From NCBI RefSeq assembly GCF_014199325.1, contig NZ_JACIJJ010000003.1, positions 124,001-188,000 of the forward strand: DNA of 64,000 nt, written 5' to 3'. The position numbers were made by a program, and so were the translations under genes. Source of the stretch: Sphingomonas yantingensis (GTDB lineage Bacteria; Pseudomonadota; Alphaproteobacteria; Sphingomonadales; Sphingomonadaceae). Below the pieces are notes generated by a model. That model was given only the letters and a program-made list of their open reading frames with translations, made no database searches and was not told the DNA's origin. Shown piece after piece: positions 18,556 to 27,967 of the stretch. Position 1 is the first letter of the stretch; each line of letters begins with the position of its first letter.

Positions 18556-19816
18556 GCGTGCTTCCCTCGACCGCGCGCCCACCGACTGGCGCTCGCCCGC
18601 GATGCAGCGGCGCATCCGCCGCCGCTACGCCGGCGAGCGGCGCTTCCGCTGGCTGGGGCTGGCCGCGGTGTCGCTGTCGGGCGCGTTCCTCGCGGTCCTG
18701 CTGGTGACGATTCTGTGGAGCGGGCTTGGCGGCTTTTCTAGGACAGAGGTGCGGCTACCGCTCGATTTCCCGACGATGGCACTCGATGTGCGGCCCGAGC
18801 AACTGAACCGCGCCGGCGCCGACCTCGCATTGGCGGGCGCGGGCCTTCAGAACGCGGTCGGCGTCGCCGCCGTGCAGTCGTTCGGGCCGGACGGCGAGCG
18901 CGTGATCTCCGACAGCGCTTGGGTGACGGTGCGCGAGGCGATCAAGGCGGACCCCGCGCTGCTCTCGCGCCGCACGGTGGTCGCCGTTCCCGCCGCGCCC
19001 GGCATCCACGAGGCCGCGACCGGCACCGCCAAGCGCGAGGACGAAGCCGCCGCCGCCCGCCTGAAGGCGGCGAACGCGCTGACGAGCGGCTTCAACTGGA
19101 CCTTCCTGACCGGCGCGGATTCGACCGATCCGACCGCGGCGGGCATCTGGGGGGCGCTCAAGGGCTCGCTGCTGACGATGCTCGTCACGCTCGGCCTCGC
19201 CTTCCCCGTGGGCGTGCTGTCGGCGATCTATCTTGAGGAATACGCCCCCCGGAACCGCTGGACCGACCTCATCGAGGTGTCGATCAACAATCTCGCTGCC
19301 GTGCCCTCGATCATCTTCGGCCTCCTCGGCCTCGCCGTCTTCCTCGGCACGTTCAACATGCCGCGATCTGCGCCGATCGTCGGCGGGCTGACGCTGGCGC
19401 TGATGATCATGCCCGTCATCGTCATCGCCGGGCGCAATGCGATCAAGGCGGTGCCCCCCTCCATCCGCGACGCGGCGCTGGCGGTGGGGGCCAGCCGCGT
19501 GCAGGTCGTGTTCCACCACGTCCTGCCGCTGGCGCTGCCCGGCATCCTGACCGGCACGATCATCGGCATGGCGCGCGCGCTGGGCGAGACCGCGCCGCTC
19601 CTGATGATCGGCATGCGCGCCTTCATCGCCACGCCGCCGGACAAGCTGACCGACGCCGCCACCGTGCTGCCCGTCCAGATCTTCCTCTGGTCCGATCAGG
19701 TTAGCCGCGGCTTCGTCGAGAAGACGTCGGCGGCGATCATCGTCCTGCTGGTCTTCCTCCTCGCGATGAACGCTTTGGCGATCTATCTTCGCAACCGTTT
19801 CGAGACCCGCTGGTGA
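18548..19816 (+). CDS. pstA: Phosphate ABC transporter permease PstA
   Basis: A 422-residue permease overlapping pstC by 8 bp. The N-terminal 185 residues include one transmembrane helix (about 38-60) and a DUF3333-like periplasmic region. The transport domain follows, with the EAA loop [21 protein letters not shown]. It forms the membrane channel with PstC. Confidence 0.93.
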   Translation: MNKRASLDRAPTDWRSPAMQRRIRRRYAGERRFRWLGLAAVSLSGAFLAVLLVTILWSGLGGFSRTEVRLPLDFPTMALDVRPEQLNRAGADLALAGAGLQNAVGVAAVQSFGPDGERVISDSAWVTVREAIKADPALLSRRTVVAVPAAPGIHEAATGTAKREDEAAAARLKAANALTSGFNWTFLTGADSTDPTAAGIWGALKGSLLTMLVTLGLAFPVGVLSAIYLEEYAPRNRWTDLIEVSINNLAAVPSIIFGLLGLAVFLGTFNMPRSAPIVGGLTLALMIMPVIVIAGRNAIKAVPPSIRDAALAVGASRVQVVFHHVLPLALPGILTGTIIGMARALGETAPLLMIGMRAFIATPPDKLTDAATVLPVQIFLWSDQVSRGFVEKTSAAIIVLLVFLLAMNALAIYLRNRFETRW

Positions 19817-20595
19817 TGCACGCCCCCGCCCCTACTGCCGCGCCGAAGATCTCGGCCCGTCACGTCAGCGTCCATTATGGCCGCAAGCAGGCGATCGACG
19901 ACGTGTCGATCGACGTGGACATGGAGAATGTCACCGCCTTCATCGGCCCGTCGGGCTGCGGCAAGTCGACGTTCCTGCGCACGCTCAACCGCATGAACGA
20001 CACTATCCCGACTGCGCGCGTGGCCGGCGACATCCGCCTGGATGGCGAGGATATCTACGCCGCCGACATGGACGTGGTGCAGCTTCGCGCGCGCGTCGGC
20101 ATGGTGTTCCAGAAGCCCAATCCCTTCCCCAAGTCGATCTACGAGAATGTCGCCTATGGCCCCCGCATCCACGGGCTGGCGGCGAACAAGGCCGAGCTCG
20201 ACCATATCGTCGAACGCTCGCTGACCCGCGCCGGCCTGTGGGGCGAGGTGAAGGACCGGCTCTCGGACTCCGGCACCGCGCTGTCGGGCGGCCAGCAGCA
20301 GCGCCTCTGCATCGCCCGCGCGATCGCCGTCGATCCCGAGGTCATCCTGATGGACGAGCCGTGCAGCGCGCTCGACCCGATCGCGACGGCCAAGATCGAA
20401 GAGCTGGTCCACGAGCTGCGCGGCAAGTACGCGATCGTCATCGTCACCCACAATATGCAGCAGGCCGCGCGCGTTTCGCAGCGGACCGCCTTCTTCCACC
20501 TCGGCACGCTCGTCGAATACGGCGTCACCTCGCAGATCTTCACCAATCCGCGCCAGGAGCGCACCAAGGATTACATCACCGGCCGCTACGGCTGA
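19813..20595 (+). CDS. pstB: Phosphate ABC transporter ATP-binding protein
   Basis: A 260-residue ABC ATPase. Walker [10 protein letters not shown] is at 45-53, the Q-loop [11 protein letters not shown] at 96-106, signature LSGGQ at 157-161 and Walker B VILMDEP at 177-183. It starts with GTG at 19813 or ATG at 19816, overlapping the pstA stop. The [10 protein letters not shown] segment is diagnostic for PstB. Confidence 0.96.
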   Translation: MMHAPAPTAAPKISARHVSVHYGRKQAIDDVSIDVDMENVTAFIGPSGCGKSTFLRTLNRMNDTIPTARVAGDIRLDGEDIYAADMDVVQLRARVGMVFQKPNPFPKSIYENVAYGPRIHGLAANKAELDHIVERSLTRAGLWGEVKDRLSDSGTALSGGQQQRLCIARAIAVDPEVILMDEPCSALDPIATAKIEELVHELRGKYAIVIVTHNMQQAARVSQRTAFFHLGTLVEYGVTSQIFTNPRQERTKDYITGRYG

Positions 20596-20612
20596 GCCGG
20601 TCAGGAACCGCA

Positions 20613-21287
20613 ATGAACGAACATACGGTCAAGGTTTTCGACAATGAACTCGGGCAGCTGCGCGGCCTCGTCGCGCAGATGGGCGGGCTCGCCGAACAGG
20701 CGATCGAGCAGGCAGTGGCAGCACTAGTGCGCGGCGACCTCACCGCCGCCGCGCGCGTGGTCGAGGGCGATCGCCGCATCGATGTGCTGGAGGAGGAGGT
20801 CGAGGGCCTCGCCGTCCAGCTCATCGCGCTGCGCGCACCGATGGCCGACGACCTTCGCGAGGTGCTGACCGGCATGAAGTTCGCCAACACGCTCGAGCGC
20901 GTCGCCGACCATGCCAAGAACATCGCCAAGCGCGTGAGCGAGATCGACACCAGCGTCCGCATCGAACCCATGTCGGTGCTGCCTGCGATGGCCAGCGTCG
21001 CGGGCGAGATGCTGCACGACGTGCTCGACGCGTTCGCCGCCCGCGATGTGGAGGCGGCGCGGCGCGTGTGCGAGCGCGACCGCGCGGTCGACGACCTCTA
21101 CAATTCGATCTTCCGGGCGCTCGTCACCTTCATGATGGAAAATCCCAAGTCCATCAGCCAGGCCGCGCACCTGCTCTTCATCGCCAAAAACCTCGAGCGC
21201 ATCGGCGACCAGGCGACCAACCTGGCCGAGATGGTCCATTACGCCGCCACGGGCGAGCGGATGGTCGAACGCGAACGAGCAAGCTGA
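20613..21287 (+). CDS. phoU: Phosphate signalling protein PhoU
   Basis: A 224-residue protein of two PhoU three-helix bundles (about 10-105 and 115-210). The second-domain metal-binding-type motif is NLERIGDQATNLAEM, and the first-domain equivalent is NTLERVADHAKNIAK. It represses PhoR signalling when phosphate is plentiful. The frame is open much further upstream, but ATG at 20613 gives the family N terminus NEHTVKVFDNELGQL. It lies 17 bp after pstB and 14 bp before phoB. Confidence 0.95.
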   Translation: MNEHTVKVFDNELGQLRGLVAQMGGLAEQAIEQAVAALVRGDLTAAARVVEGDRRIDVLEEEVEGLAVQLIALRAPMADDLREVLTGMKFANTLERVADHAKNIAKRVSEIDTSVRIEPMSVLPAMASVAGEMLHDVLDAFAARDVEAARRVCERDRAVDDLYNSIFRALVTFMMENPKSISQAAHLLFIAKNLERIGDQATNLAEMVHYAATGERMVERERAS

Positions 21288-21301
21288 AAGGGACGACGAC
21301 G

Positions 21302-21994
21302 ATGGCACGGGTAAAGATGCTGCTGGTCGAGGACGACGCTGCGCTCGCCGAACTGCTCGCCTGGCATTTCAAGCGCGAGGATTTCGAGGTCAAGCAGACC
21401 CCCGACGGCGAGGAGGCACTGCTGCTGGCGAAGGAAGCGACGCCCGATATCGTCCTGCTCGACTGGATGGTCGAAGGGCTGTCGGGGATCGAGGTCTGCC
21501 GCCGCCTGCGCCGGATGCCGGAGACGGCGAACGTGCCGATCATCATGCTGACCGCGCGCGGCGAGGAGGAAGACCGCGTCCGCGGGCTGGAGACCGGCGC
21601 CGACGATTACGTGACCAAGCCGTTCAGCCCACGCGAACTCGTCGCGCGCGTCGGCGCGGTGCTGCGCCGCGTGCGCCCCGCGCTGGCAGGCGAGCAGCTC
21701 ACCTATTCGGATATCGAGATGGATACGGTCGGCCACAAGGTGCGCCGGGGCGGCGAGGTCGTGCCGCTCGGCCCGACCGAGTTCCGGCTGCTCAAGCATT
21801 TCCTGGAGCATCCGGGTTGGGTGTTCTCGCGCGAGCGGCTGCTCGACGCAGTATGGGGCCATGACAGCGATATCGAGAGCCGGACCGTTGACGTGCATAT
21901 CCGCCGCCTGCGCAAGGCGATCAACGTCGGCGACAAGCCCGATATCATCCGCACCGTCCGCTCGGCGGGCTATGCGCTCGATTCGGGGAATTGA
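21302..21994 (+). CDS. phoB: Phosphate regulon response regulator PhoB
   Basis: A 230-residue OmpR-family regulator. The receiver domain (about 4-120) has Asp54 (IVLLDWMV) as phosphoacceptor and YVTKPFSPRELVAR near its end. The winged-helix domain (about 130-228) holds LGPTEFRLLKHFLEHPG and SRTVDVHIRRLRKAI. It is the last gene of the phosphate cluster and would act on the PHO box upstream of pstS. Confidence 0.96.
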   Translation: MARVKMLLVEDDAALAELLAWHFKREDFEVKQTPDGEEALLLAKEATPDIVLLDWMVEGLSGIEVCRRLRRMPETANVPIIMLTARGEEEDRVRGLETGADDYVTKPFSPRELVARVGAVLRRVRPALAGEQLTYSDIEMDTVGHKVRRGGEVVPLGPTEFRLLKHFLEHPGWVFSRERLLDAVWGHDSDIESRTVDVHIRRLRKAINVGDKPDIIRTVRSAGYALDSGN

Positions 21995-22110
21995 TCGGTA
22001 TCAAACCGGGCGAAAGCTGAATCGGCATCGAAACAAAGGAAACCTTCCTCGCGCCGGGCGTTCATCGGCCCGACGCGCGCGACCAGCGCGTTTGGTACGA
22101 GGAGAGTTTT

Positions 22111-22590
22111 ATGAAGCTCATCGCAATGACCGCGGCGCTGGCGATCGCCACCGCCACCGCTGCCTATGCGCAGGAAACCCCGCAGACGGCGCAGCCGGGC
22201 ATGACCCAGCCGGGCACGATGCAGCCCGACGCGAACACACCGCCGAGCGACCCGAACGCCCCCGCCGCGACCGCGCCCGCGACCGACCAGCCGATGCAGG
22301 ATCCGGCTGCTCCCGCCGCCCCGGCTGCGGACCCGGCCATGCAGCAGCAGGCGCCAATGGCGGGCCAGCCGATGCAGCAGGCCCCGATGGGCGCCACCGG
22401 TGGCACCGAGACCAAGGGCGGCTACATGCCGTCGACCCCGCCGCTGGCGGGCCCCGTCCAGCCGGGCGCGACCGTCCGCGTTCAGCCGTCGATGTCGCCG
22501 AGCCAGGCCTTCCCGCCGCCGGCGCCCAAGGCTGAATATCCGATCTGCAAGAAGGGCCAGACCGACGGCTGCCGCCAGCGCGGCGGCTGA
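22111..22590 (+). CDS. Secreted Pro/Ala/Gln/Met-rich protein, unknown
   Basis: A 159-residue protein with a clear signal peptide (cleavage near residue 20, AAYAQE). Next is a disordered region of short imperfect repeats (QPGM, QPGT, QQAPMAGQ, PMQQAPMG; residues about 22-105). A short ordered tail ends with YPICKKGQTDGCRQRGG and contains two Cys that could pair. A good ribosome binding site (GAGGAGAG) is 6 bp upstream. It is probably periplasmic or outer-envelope. A hairpin terminator follows. No function can be assigned. Confidence 0.7.
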   Translation: MKLIAMTAALAIATATAAYAQETPQTAQPGMTQPGTMQPDANTPPSDPNAPAATAPATDQPMQDPAAPAAPAADPAMQQQAPMAGQPMQQAPMGATGGTETKGGYMPSTPPLAGPVQPGATVRVQPSMSPSQAFPPPAPKAEYPICKKGQTDGCRQRGG

Positions 22591-22613
22591 TCGGCTCCCG
22601 ATCCACTGACGAT

Positions 22614-22642
22614 GGGGCCTCGGCATTCGCCGGGGCCCTTTT
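22614..22642 (+). terminator. Rho-independent terminator after the secreted repeat protein
   Basis: A 10-bp stem (GGGCCTCGGC with GCCGGGGCCC, one G-T pair) with a 4-base loop, followed by TTTTC. It ends the transcript coming from 22111-22590. Confidence 0.7.
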
Positions 22643-22693
22643 CGTTTGCCCTTCACGGCCCCGCCGCCCCTGCTCCAGACCGCCCCGCCATCG

Positions 22694-22775
22694 CGTCATC
22701 CCAGCGAAGGCTGGGATCGCTTGCGGCTGAGGCGCGCAATCCAAGCGGGCGATCCCAGGTTTCGCTGGGATGACG
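22694..22775. repeat. REP-like inverted repeat (locus 3, AGCGAAGGCTGG type)
   Basis: The left hairpin CCCAGCGAAGGCTGGG and the right hairpin CCCAGGTTTCGCTGGG lie within CGTCAT...ATGACG edges. It sits between the terminator and the SDR gene. The layout is that of loci 1 and 2 but the stem sequence differs. Confidence 0.75.
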
Positions 22776-22857
22776 AGCAGGGCCGCGACCTTCTCCCTTG
22801 CAACGCCCGTCCGCTCGCGACACCGTGCAGCCCGAAACCGTAACAAGGGAAACTGCT

Positions 22858-23754
22858 ATGACCATCCGCTTCGACGGACGCACCGCGATCGTCACCGGGG
22901 CCGGCGGCGGGCTCGGCCGCGCCTATGCGCTCGAGCTCGCGCGGCGGGGCGCGAACGTCGTCGTCAACGACCTGGGCGCCGCGCGCGACGGATTGGGCGC
23001 CTCCGCCGCAGCCGAGGCCGTGGTCGAGGAGATCCGCAGCGCCGGCGGCACCGCCATCGCCGATGGCGGCGACGTCACCGACTTCGACGCGATGACGCGG
23101 ATGGTCGAGGGTGCGCGCGACCAGTTCGGCAGCGTCGATATCCTCATCAACAATGCCGGCGTCCTACGCGACAAGAGCTTCGTCAACATGTCGCCCGCCG
23201 ATTTCGAGTTCGTGCTGCGCGTGCACCTGCTCGGTTCGGCGATCGTGACCAAGGCGGTGTGGGAGACGATGCGCTTCCAGCGGTACGGCCGCATCCTGAT
23301 GACAGCCTCGTCGAGCGGGCTCTACGGCAATTTCGGCCAGGCGAATTACGGGGCCGCCAAACTCGGCATCGTCGGCCTTGCCCGCACGCTCCATCTGGAG
23401 GGGGCGAAATACGGCATCCACGTCAACACGATCGCCCCCACCGCCGGCACCCGCATGACCGAGGATATCTTCCCCGCAGAGGCGTTCGCCCGCTTCACCC
23501 CCGAAAGCGTCGCCCCCGCCGCGCTGTATCTGGTGAGCAAGGATGCTCCCTCGAACATGATCGTCGGTGCGGGCGCCGGCGTCTTCCAGGCTGCCTATGT
23601 CACCCTGACCGAAGGGGTCGCACTGCACGGCGACGACCTCTCGCCAGAAGGGGTGGCAGCCAACTGGGCCGCGATTACCGACCGCTCGCGCGAGCGGGTG
23701 CCCCAATCGGGGATGGAGCAAGCCCAAGCAATTCTACGCCTGCTGACGGCTTGA
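22858..23754 (+). CDS. SDR family oxidoreductase, (3R)-hydroxyacyl-CoA dehydrogenase-like
   Basis: A 298-residue short-chain dehydrogenase. The NAD(P) motif TGAGGGLG is at 13-20 and NNAGV follows the fourth strand. The active-site Tyr164-x3-Lys168 lies in NFGQANYGAAKLG. The VVNDLGAARDG segment is typical of the multifunctional beta-oxidation enzyme type 2 (HSD17B4-like) SDR branch, which suggests an acyl-CoA substrate. ATG at 22858 is preferred over the upstream frame start at 22798. The substrate is inferred from family only. Confidence 0.85.
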   Translation: MTIRFDGRTAIVTGAGGGLGRAYALELARRGANVVVNDLGAARDGLGASAAAEAVVEEIRSAGGTAIADGGDVTDFDAMTRMVEGARDQFGSVDILINNAGVLRDKSFVNMSPADFEFVLRVHLLGSAIVTKAVWETMRFQRYGRILMTASSSGLYGNFGQANYGAAKLGIVGLARTLHLEGAKYGIHVNTIAPTAGTRMTEDIFPAEAFARFTPESVAPAALYLVSKDAPSNMIVGAGAGVFQAAYVTLTEGVALHGDDLSPEGVAANWAAITDRSRERVPQSGMEQAQAILRLLTA

Positions 23755-23785
23755 TCGGCGCAGGTGACGGGTTAGCCTGTCGCCC

Positions 23786-24478
23786 ATGAAGCGTGCGCTC
23801 GTCATCCGGCACACTCCCTATGAGGGGATCGCCGGCTTCCGCCAGCCCGTCGAGGACGCGGGCTATGTCATTGACCGCGTCGACGTGACCGATCCATCGT
23901 TCGGCGCGACCGACTTCCTGTCGCCCGACCTCGTGGTGCTGATGGGTGGCCCGATGGGCGTCTACGAGCGCGAGGCGCACCCCTGGATCGACCGCGAGGT
24001 GGCGGCGCTGGCAGGGCGGCTCGATCGCCACCTGCCCGTTCTCGGGGTCTGTCTGGGCGCGCAGATGATCGCCGCGGCGCTTGGCTCGCGCGTCTATCCG
24101 GGGCCGGTCAAGGAAGTCGGCTTCGCACCGATCGCGATCAATCCGGCGGGGCAGCAGTCGCCCGTTCGCCATCTCGCCGACGTGCCTGTCCTCCACTGGC
24201 ACGGCGACACGTTCGACCTGCCGGACGGCGTCGAATTGCTCGCCTCCAGCGACCATTACGCGCATCAGGCGTACCGGCGCGGCGCCGAACTCCTCGCGCT
24301 CCAATGCCATCCGGAGATGGGCGAGGATGCCCGGTTCGAGGAATGGCTGGAGGACGAGGCCTATCTGGCGCTCGCCGGCACGCATCCCGCGGCGATGCGC
24401 GAGGCGCACGACGCACACGGCCCGCGCGCGGTGGCGGCGGGCCGGGCGGTCGTCGGCGAGTGGCTGGCGGGGCTTTAG
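23786..24478 (+). CDS. Class I glutamine amidotransferase-like protein
   Basis: A 230-residue stand-alone GATase1 domain. Nucleophile Cys89 lies in LGVCLGAQMIAAALG, with His175 and Glu177 in QCHPEMGED completing the triad. It resembles the GuaA-type amidotransferases annotated as putative GMP synthase-like or gamma-glutamyl hydrolase-like proteins, and no synthetase partner is encoded here. Its stop overlaps the convergent next gene by 4 bp. Confidence 0.85.
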   Translation: MKRALVIRHTPYEGIAGFRQPVEDAGYVIDRVDVTDPSFGATDFLSPDLVVLMGGPMGVYEREAHPWIDREVAALAGRLDRHLPVLGVCLGAQMIAAALGSRVYPGPVKEVGFAPIAINPAGQQSPVRHLADVPVLHWHGDTFDLPDGVELLASSDHYAHQAYRRGAELLALQCHPEMGEDARFEEWLEDEAYLALAGTHPAAMREAHDAHGPRAVAAGRAVVGEWLAGL

Positions 24479-26403
24479 TTCGGGGTCATGAAGACGAAGT
24501 TCTGCGCATTGGCGGCACAGGCGACGCCCTGCCCCGGCCGATAGCTCGGCGCGTAGCGGGTCGCCGCAATCATCCGCTTGGCGGCATCGCCGAACAGGAA
24601 GGGGGGATAGGACAGGATCGTGCGTTGCCCGGCGGTCCGCCCGTCTGCGGCGATGTCGAACTCGACCCGCGTCCACCCGCCGAACCCCAGGCGCACCAGT
24701 TCCATCGGATAGAGGTCCGACGACGCGCCGCTTCGACGCATGTCAGGCTTCGCTCCCACCAGCGCGCATTGTTGCTCGTCGAGCCCGGTGCGGGCGAATG
24801 CCTTTTGCGCGGCATCATAATCCCCTCGTGCCGCCGCGGCATTGGCCAGGTCGAGCAGTGCCCGTGCCCTGATCGGGTGACCTTCGGGCAGCGCCTTCGT
24901 GTCGGCAACGGCCGCGAACATCGCATCGATCGCCGGATCGGCGCCCTGCTTCCCGGCGAGCTTCCGGCGGAGTTCGGCGGCGCGCAATTGAACGGTCGCG
25001 TGGCTCAGCGCGTCGGCGGCAACGCCGGGATCGACCGACAGGCGTTCCAGCGCCCCGACCTGCTCGCGATAGCCGGTCCGGTCCGGCCACCGCACCGCTT
25101 CCGCACGCAGCATCGACGCATAGGTCCGCAGCGCTTGCGGCGCGGTCAGGCTGGTGGCCAGGGCGACGGCCCGGTCGGCCGACGCCTCGCGCTCGCCGTC
25201 GCCAATCAATGGCGACCGCGCGAGGACGATCGCGGCGCGCAATGCAGCGGGATCGTTCGCCGTCACCGCCTGGCGCAGGCGCGGCAGGCCGGCGGCCGCC
25301 GTCTCGGCGGGGAAGCTCTGCACACCCTTCGTCTCGAACCAGGCATCGGCGGCAAGTGCCAGCGGCTGCGTCAGGTCGACCGCCTCGCCCCCGCGCGAGC
25401 AGCGGACCTCGACGCGGGTCAGCGCCCGGTAGAAGGCGGGGATCTTCGCCGCATCCTCGGGCGCCCACGACCATTCGCGCACCGCGCGGGCATAGGCGAG
25501 CGCCACCTCGCGATTGCCCTGGACGAAGATCGGCTGCGCGCTCACGACCGCGCCGCCATCGTTCAGCGAGAACTCGACCACCGCATAGCTGTCCGGCGTC
25601 AGGCCCGGCACCGTCCCGCAGGTCGGTGCCTCGATCGATCGGGCGCTGGCGAAGGGGGTTTCGCTGATCCGCCCGGCGCCGGTGTAGACCAGATACTCGC
25701 GCGCGGCGTCCATCTGCTTCTGCATCAACGCGACCTGCGCCAGGTCGTAGCGGGCGGCGATATCCGTCAGGCTCGACTTCAGCGTCAGGCCGCCATTGTT
25801 GACAAGCGCCTTGCGAAGCAGCGCGCCCCCCTCGGCCACGCGGCCCGCGGCGACATAGGCGCGGCCGGCAAAGGTCTGGGCGTTGGCGAGGTCGGATTTG
25901 GACGCATCGGCGGGCAGCATCGCCAGCGCCTCGTCCGCATCGCGGATCGCGGCACCGTCGCCGTCGAACCGCCGCAGCCGGGAGCGCATCTGCAGCGGGA
26001 CGATCCGCTCCTTGCCCTCCGACAGCGCCAGCGCTTTCTCGACATCGCCAAGCGCCTGATCGTAGTTGAGGGCCGCGGTGCCGATCTGCGAGAGCGCGAG
26101 ATAGGCGTCGCGCGCCTCGCCGCGAAAGCTGCCCGGCATCCCCTCCAGCACCCCGACTCCGGCGCGCAGCGACCGCTCGGCCTCCTCCTCGCGGTCCAGC
26201 GCGCGCAGGCACTGGCCCCGGCGAACGGCGATGGCGGCGGCGACGGTCTTGTTCCGCCCCGCCGGGCCGGCCGCGATTCGGTCGAACGCGGCGATCGCCT
26301 CCTCGCATCGGCCCGCTTCCGCCGCCTTGGTCGCCGCGTCGAAGGCGGCCTGCGCCGATTGCGGCGCAACTATTGCCGCGCCGACGATCACCACGCTAAA
26401 CAT
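24475..26403 (-). CDS. Exported TPR-like protein with two TonB-C-like domains
   Basis: A 642-residue protein from ATG at 26403, which gives a signal peptide (cleavage near QSAQAAF). Helical TPR-like repeats follow (about 20-250). Then comes a TonB C-terminal-like beta domain (about 290-360; YAVVEFSLNDGGAV then AVREWSWAP). A second helical stretch (about 365-560) leads to a second TonB-C-like domain at the C terminus (VEFDIAADGRTAGQR, AATRYAPSYRPG). There is no transmembrane anchor after cleavage, so it is not a conventional TonB. It is divergent from the thioredoxin-like gene. Function unknown, possibly periplasmic. Confidence 0.75.
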   Translation of the reverse strand: MFSVVIVGAAIVAPQSAQAAFDAATKAAEAGRCEEAIAAFDRIAAGPAGRNKTVAAAIAVRRGQCLRALDREEEAERSLRAGVGVLEGMPGSFRGEARDAYLALSQIGTAALNYDQALGDVEKALALSEGKERIVPLQMRSRLRRFDGDGAAIRDADEALAMLPADASKSDLANAQTFAGRAYVAAGRVAEGGALLRKALVNNGGLTLKSSLTDIAARYDLAQVALMQKQMDAAREYLVYTGAGRISETPFASARSIEAPTCGTVPGLTPDSYAVVEFSLNDGGAVVSAQPIFVQGNREVALAYARAVREWSWAPEDAAKIPAFYRALTRVEVRCSRGGEAVDLTQPLALAADAWFETKGVQSFPAETAAAGLPRLRQAVTANDPAALRAAIVLARSPLIGDGEREASADRAVALATSLTAPQALRTYASMLRAEAVRWPDRTGYREQVGALERLSVDPGVAADALSHATVQLRAAELRRKLAGKQGADPAIDAMFAAVADTKALPEGHPIRARALLDLANAAAARGDYDAAQKAFARTGLDEQQCALVGAKPDMRRSGASSDLYPMELVRLGFGGWTRVEFDIAADGRTAGQRTILSYPPFLFGDAAKRMIAATRYAPSYRPGQGVACAANAQNFVFMTPN

Positions 26404-26450
26404 TACTAGAACTCCCCACGCCTCTCCCGCGGGCAAGAGATCAAAGCGTC

Positions 26451-26867
26451 ATGCGAATGTCCATGCTTTCCCGCCGGTTGGCCCCGCTTTTCGCCGCACC
26501 GCTGGCGACCGCGCCGGTGGCGGCCGCCGGACCGCTGCCGCCGGACAGTATCCTCCTACTCGTTGCGTCCTGGTGCGTGCCCTGCCACGGCGAGGTGGCT
26601 CGACTGGACGAACTACAGGCGGCTGCGGGGCATGTCGTCGTCCGGGTCGTTCCCTATGACGGGCGCCCCGCCACCAAGCGGATGCTTGCGCGAGTCGATC
26701 CGGCGCGTGTCACGGCGTCGAGCGCGATCGTCGCGGCACTGGCCAGCCGCACGCCGGCGCTGCCCTATAGCGTGATGACCGATGCGAACGGCCGCATCTG
26801 CGCCGACCATGCCCGCGCGCTGGATGTGGAGGCGGTGCGGACGATGCGCCGCCGCTGCGCGGGTTAG
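26451..26867 (+). CDS. Small exported thioredoxin-like protein
   Basis: A 138-residue protein with an N-terminal signal-like segment (to about residue 26) and a thioredoxin-type redox motif WCVPCH (Cys42 and Cys45). It is short for the fold and lacks an obvious cis-Pro TP segment apart from TPALPYSVM at about 104-112. It is probably a periplasmic thiol-disulfide protein. The 4-bp convergent overlap with the dehydrogenase gene indicates compact but independent transcription. Confidence 0.72.
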   Translation: MRMSMLSRRLAPLFAAPLATAPVAAAGPLPPDSILLLVASWCVPCHGEVARLDELQAAAGHVVVRVVPYDGRPATKRMLARVDPARVTASSAIVAALASRTPALPYSVMTDANGRICADHARALDVEAVRTMRRRCAG

Positions 26868-27871
26868 CGCAAGCCGTCGAGCACCTGGTCGGGCGGGCGG
26901 TGCCCGTCGGACCAGACTCGGATGTTGGCGATCACCTTTTCGCCCGAAGCGACGCGCCCCTCCATCGTCGCCGATCCCATGTGCGGCGTCATGACGACAT
27001 TGGGCAGCGCCAGCAGCCGCGGGTCGATCGCCGGCTCGAACTGCCACACGTCGAGGCCGGCGCCGGCGAGCCGCCCGCCCTCCAGCGCCTCGACCAGCGC
27101 CTCCTCGTCGACGATCCCCCCGCGCGAGGCGTTGATGAGATAGACGTGAGGCCCGAGCAACCCGATCCGCCGCCGGTCGATCAGCCCCTCACTATCGGCA
27201 TTGCGCGGCGTGTGAATTGTCAGGATGTCGATCGCCGTCAGCATCGCGTCCAGCTCGGCATGCCAAGTCGCGCCCAGCTGCGCCTCCAGCACCGCGGGCA
27301 GGCGGTTGCGATTGTGATAATGGATGGTCAGCCCGAACGCCCGCGCCCGCGCCGCCACCGCCTGGCCGATGCGGCCCATGCCGACGATGCCCAGTGCCTT
27401 GCCGCCGATCCGGTGGCCCAGCATCGCGCACGGGCTCCACCCCGTCCACTGGCCCGACCGGACGAGCTTTTCGCCTTCGGCCAGGCGACGCGGCACCGAC
27501 AGGATCAGCGCCATCGTCATGTCGGCGGTATCCTCGGTCAGGACGCCCGGCGTGTTGGTGACGACGATGCCGCAGGCGCGCGCCGCTTTCAGGTCGATAT
27601 GGTTCACCCCCGCCCCGTAATTGGCGATCAGGCGCAACCGCTCCCCCGACCCCGCGATCAGATCGGCATCCACGTGGTCGGTGACGGTCGGGACCAGCAC
27701 GTCGCAATCCGCCATCGCGGTGGCGAGTTCGTCGCGGGTGAAGGCATGATCGTCCAGGTTCGGAACAAGCTCGAACAGCTCGCCCATCCGCTCGATCACC
27801 GGATCAGGCAGCCGCCGCGTGACGATCACGCGGGGGCGACGGGGGCGCGGCGGGCGAGCGGGATCGGCCAT
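26864..27871 (-). CDS. D-isomer 2-hydroxyacid dehydrogenase (glyoxylate/hydroxypyruvate reductase-like)
   Basis: A 335-residue NAD(P)-dependent dehydrogenase. The nucleotide motif GIVGMGRIGQ lies in the central domain. Active-site Arg is in INASRGGIVDEEAL, Glu in WQFEPAIDP and His in TPHMGSAT. The NYGAGVNHID substrate-loop segment is typical of the glyoxylate reductase branch. The first ~15 residues are Pro/Arg-rich and may not be native; no better start is evident. Substrate is inferred. Confidence 0.87.
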   Translation of the reverse strand: MADPARPPRPRRPRVIVTRRLPDPVIERMGELFELVPNLDDHAFTRDELATAMADCDVLVPTVTDHVDADLIAGSGERLRLIANYGAGVNHIDLKAARACGIVVTNTPGVLTEDTADMTMALILSVPRRLAEGEKLVRSGQWTGWSPCAMLGHRIGGKALGIVGMGRIGQAVAARARAFGLTIHYHNRNRLPAVLEAQLGATWHAELDAMLTAIDILTIHTPRNADSEGLIDRRRIGLLGPHVYLINASRGGIVDEEALVEALEGGRLAGAGLDVWQFEPAIDPRLLALPNVVMTPHMGSATMEGRVASGEKVIANIRVWSDGHRPPDQVLDGLR

Positions 27872-27967
27872 TCGCCGGGCTTGGCGCGGCCCGCCGGGTC
27901 CGTCAACGCCATTGATGCGGGGGCCGGCTTCGCGTTAGGGCATCCGAAAGGGCAACAGGACAAGTCG

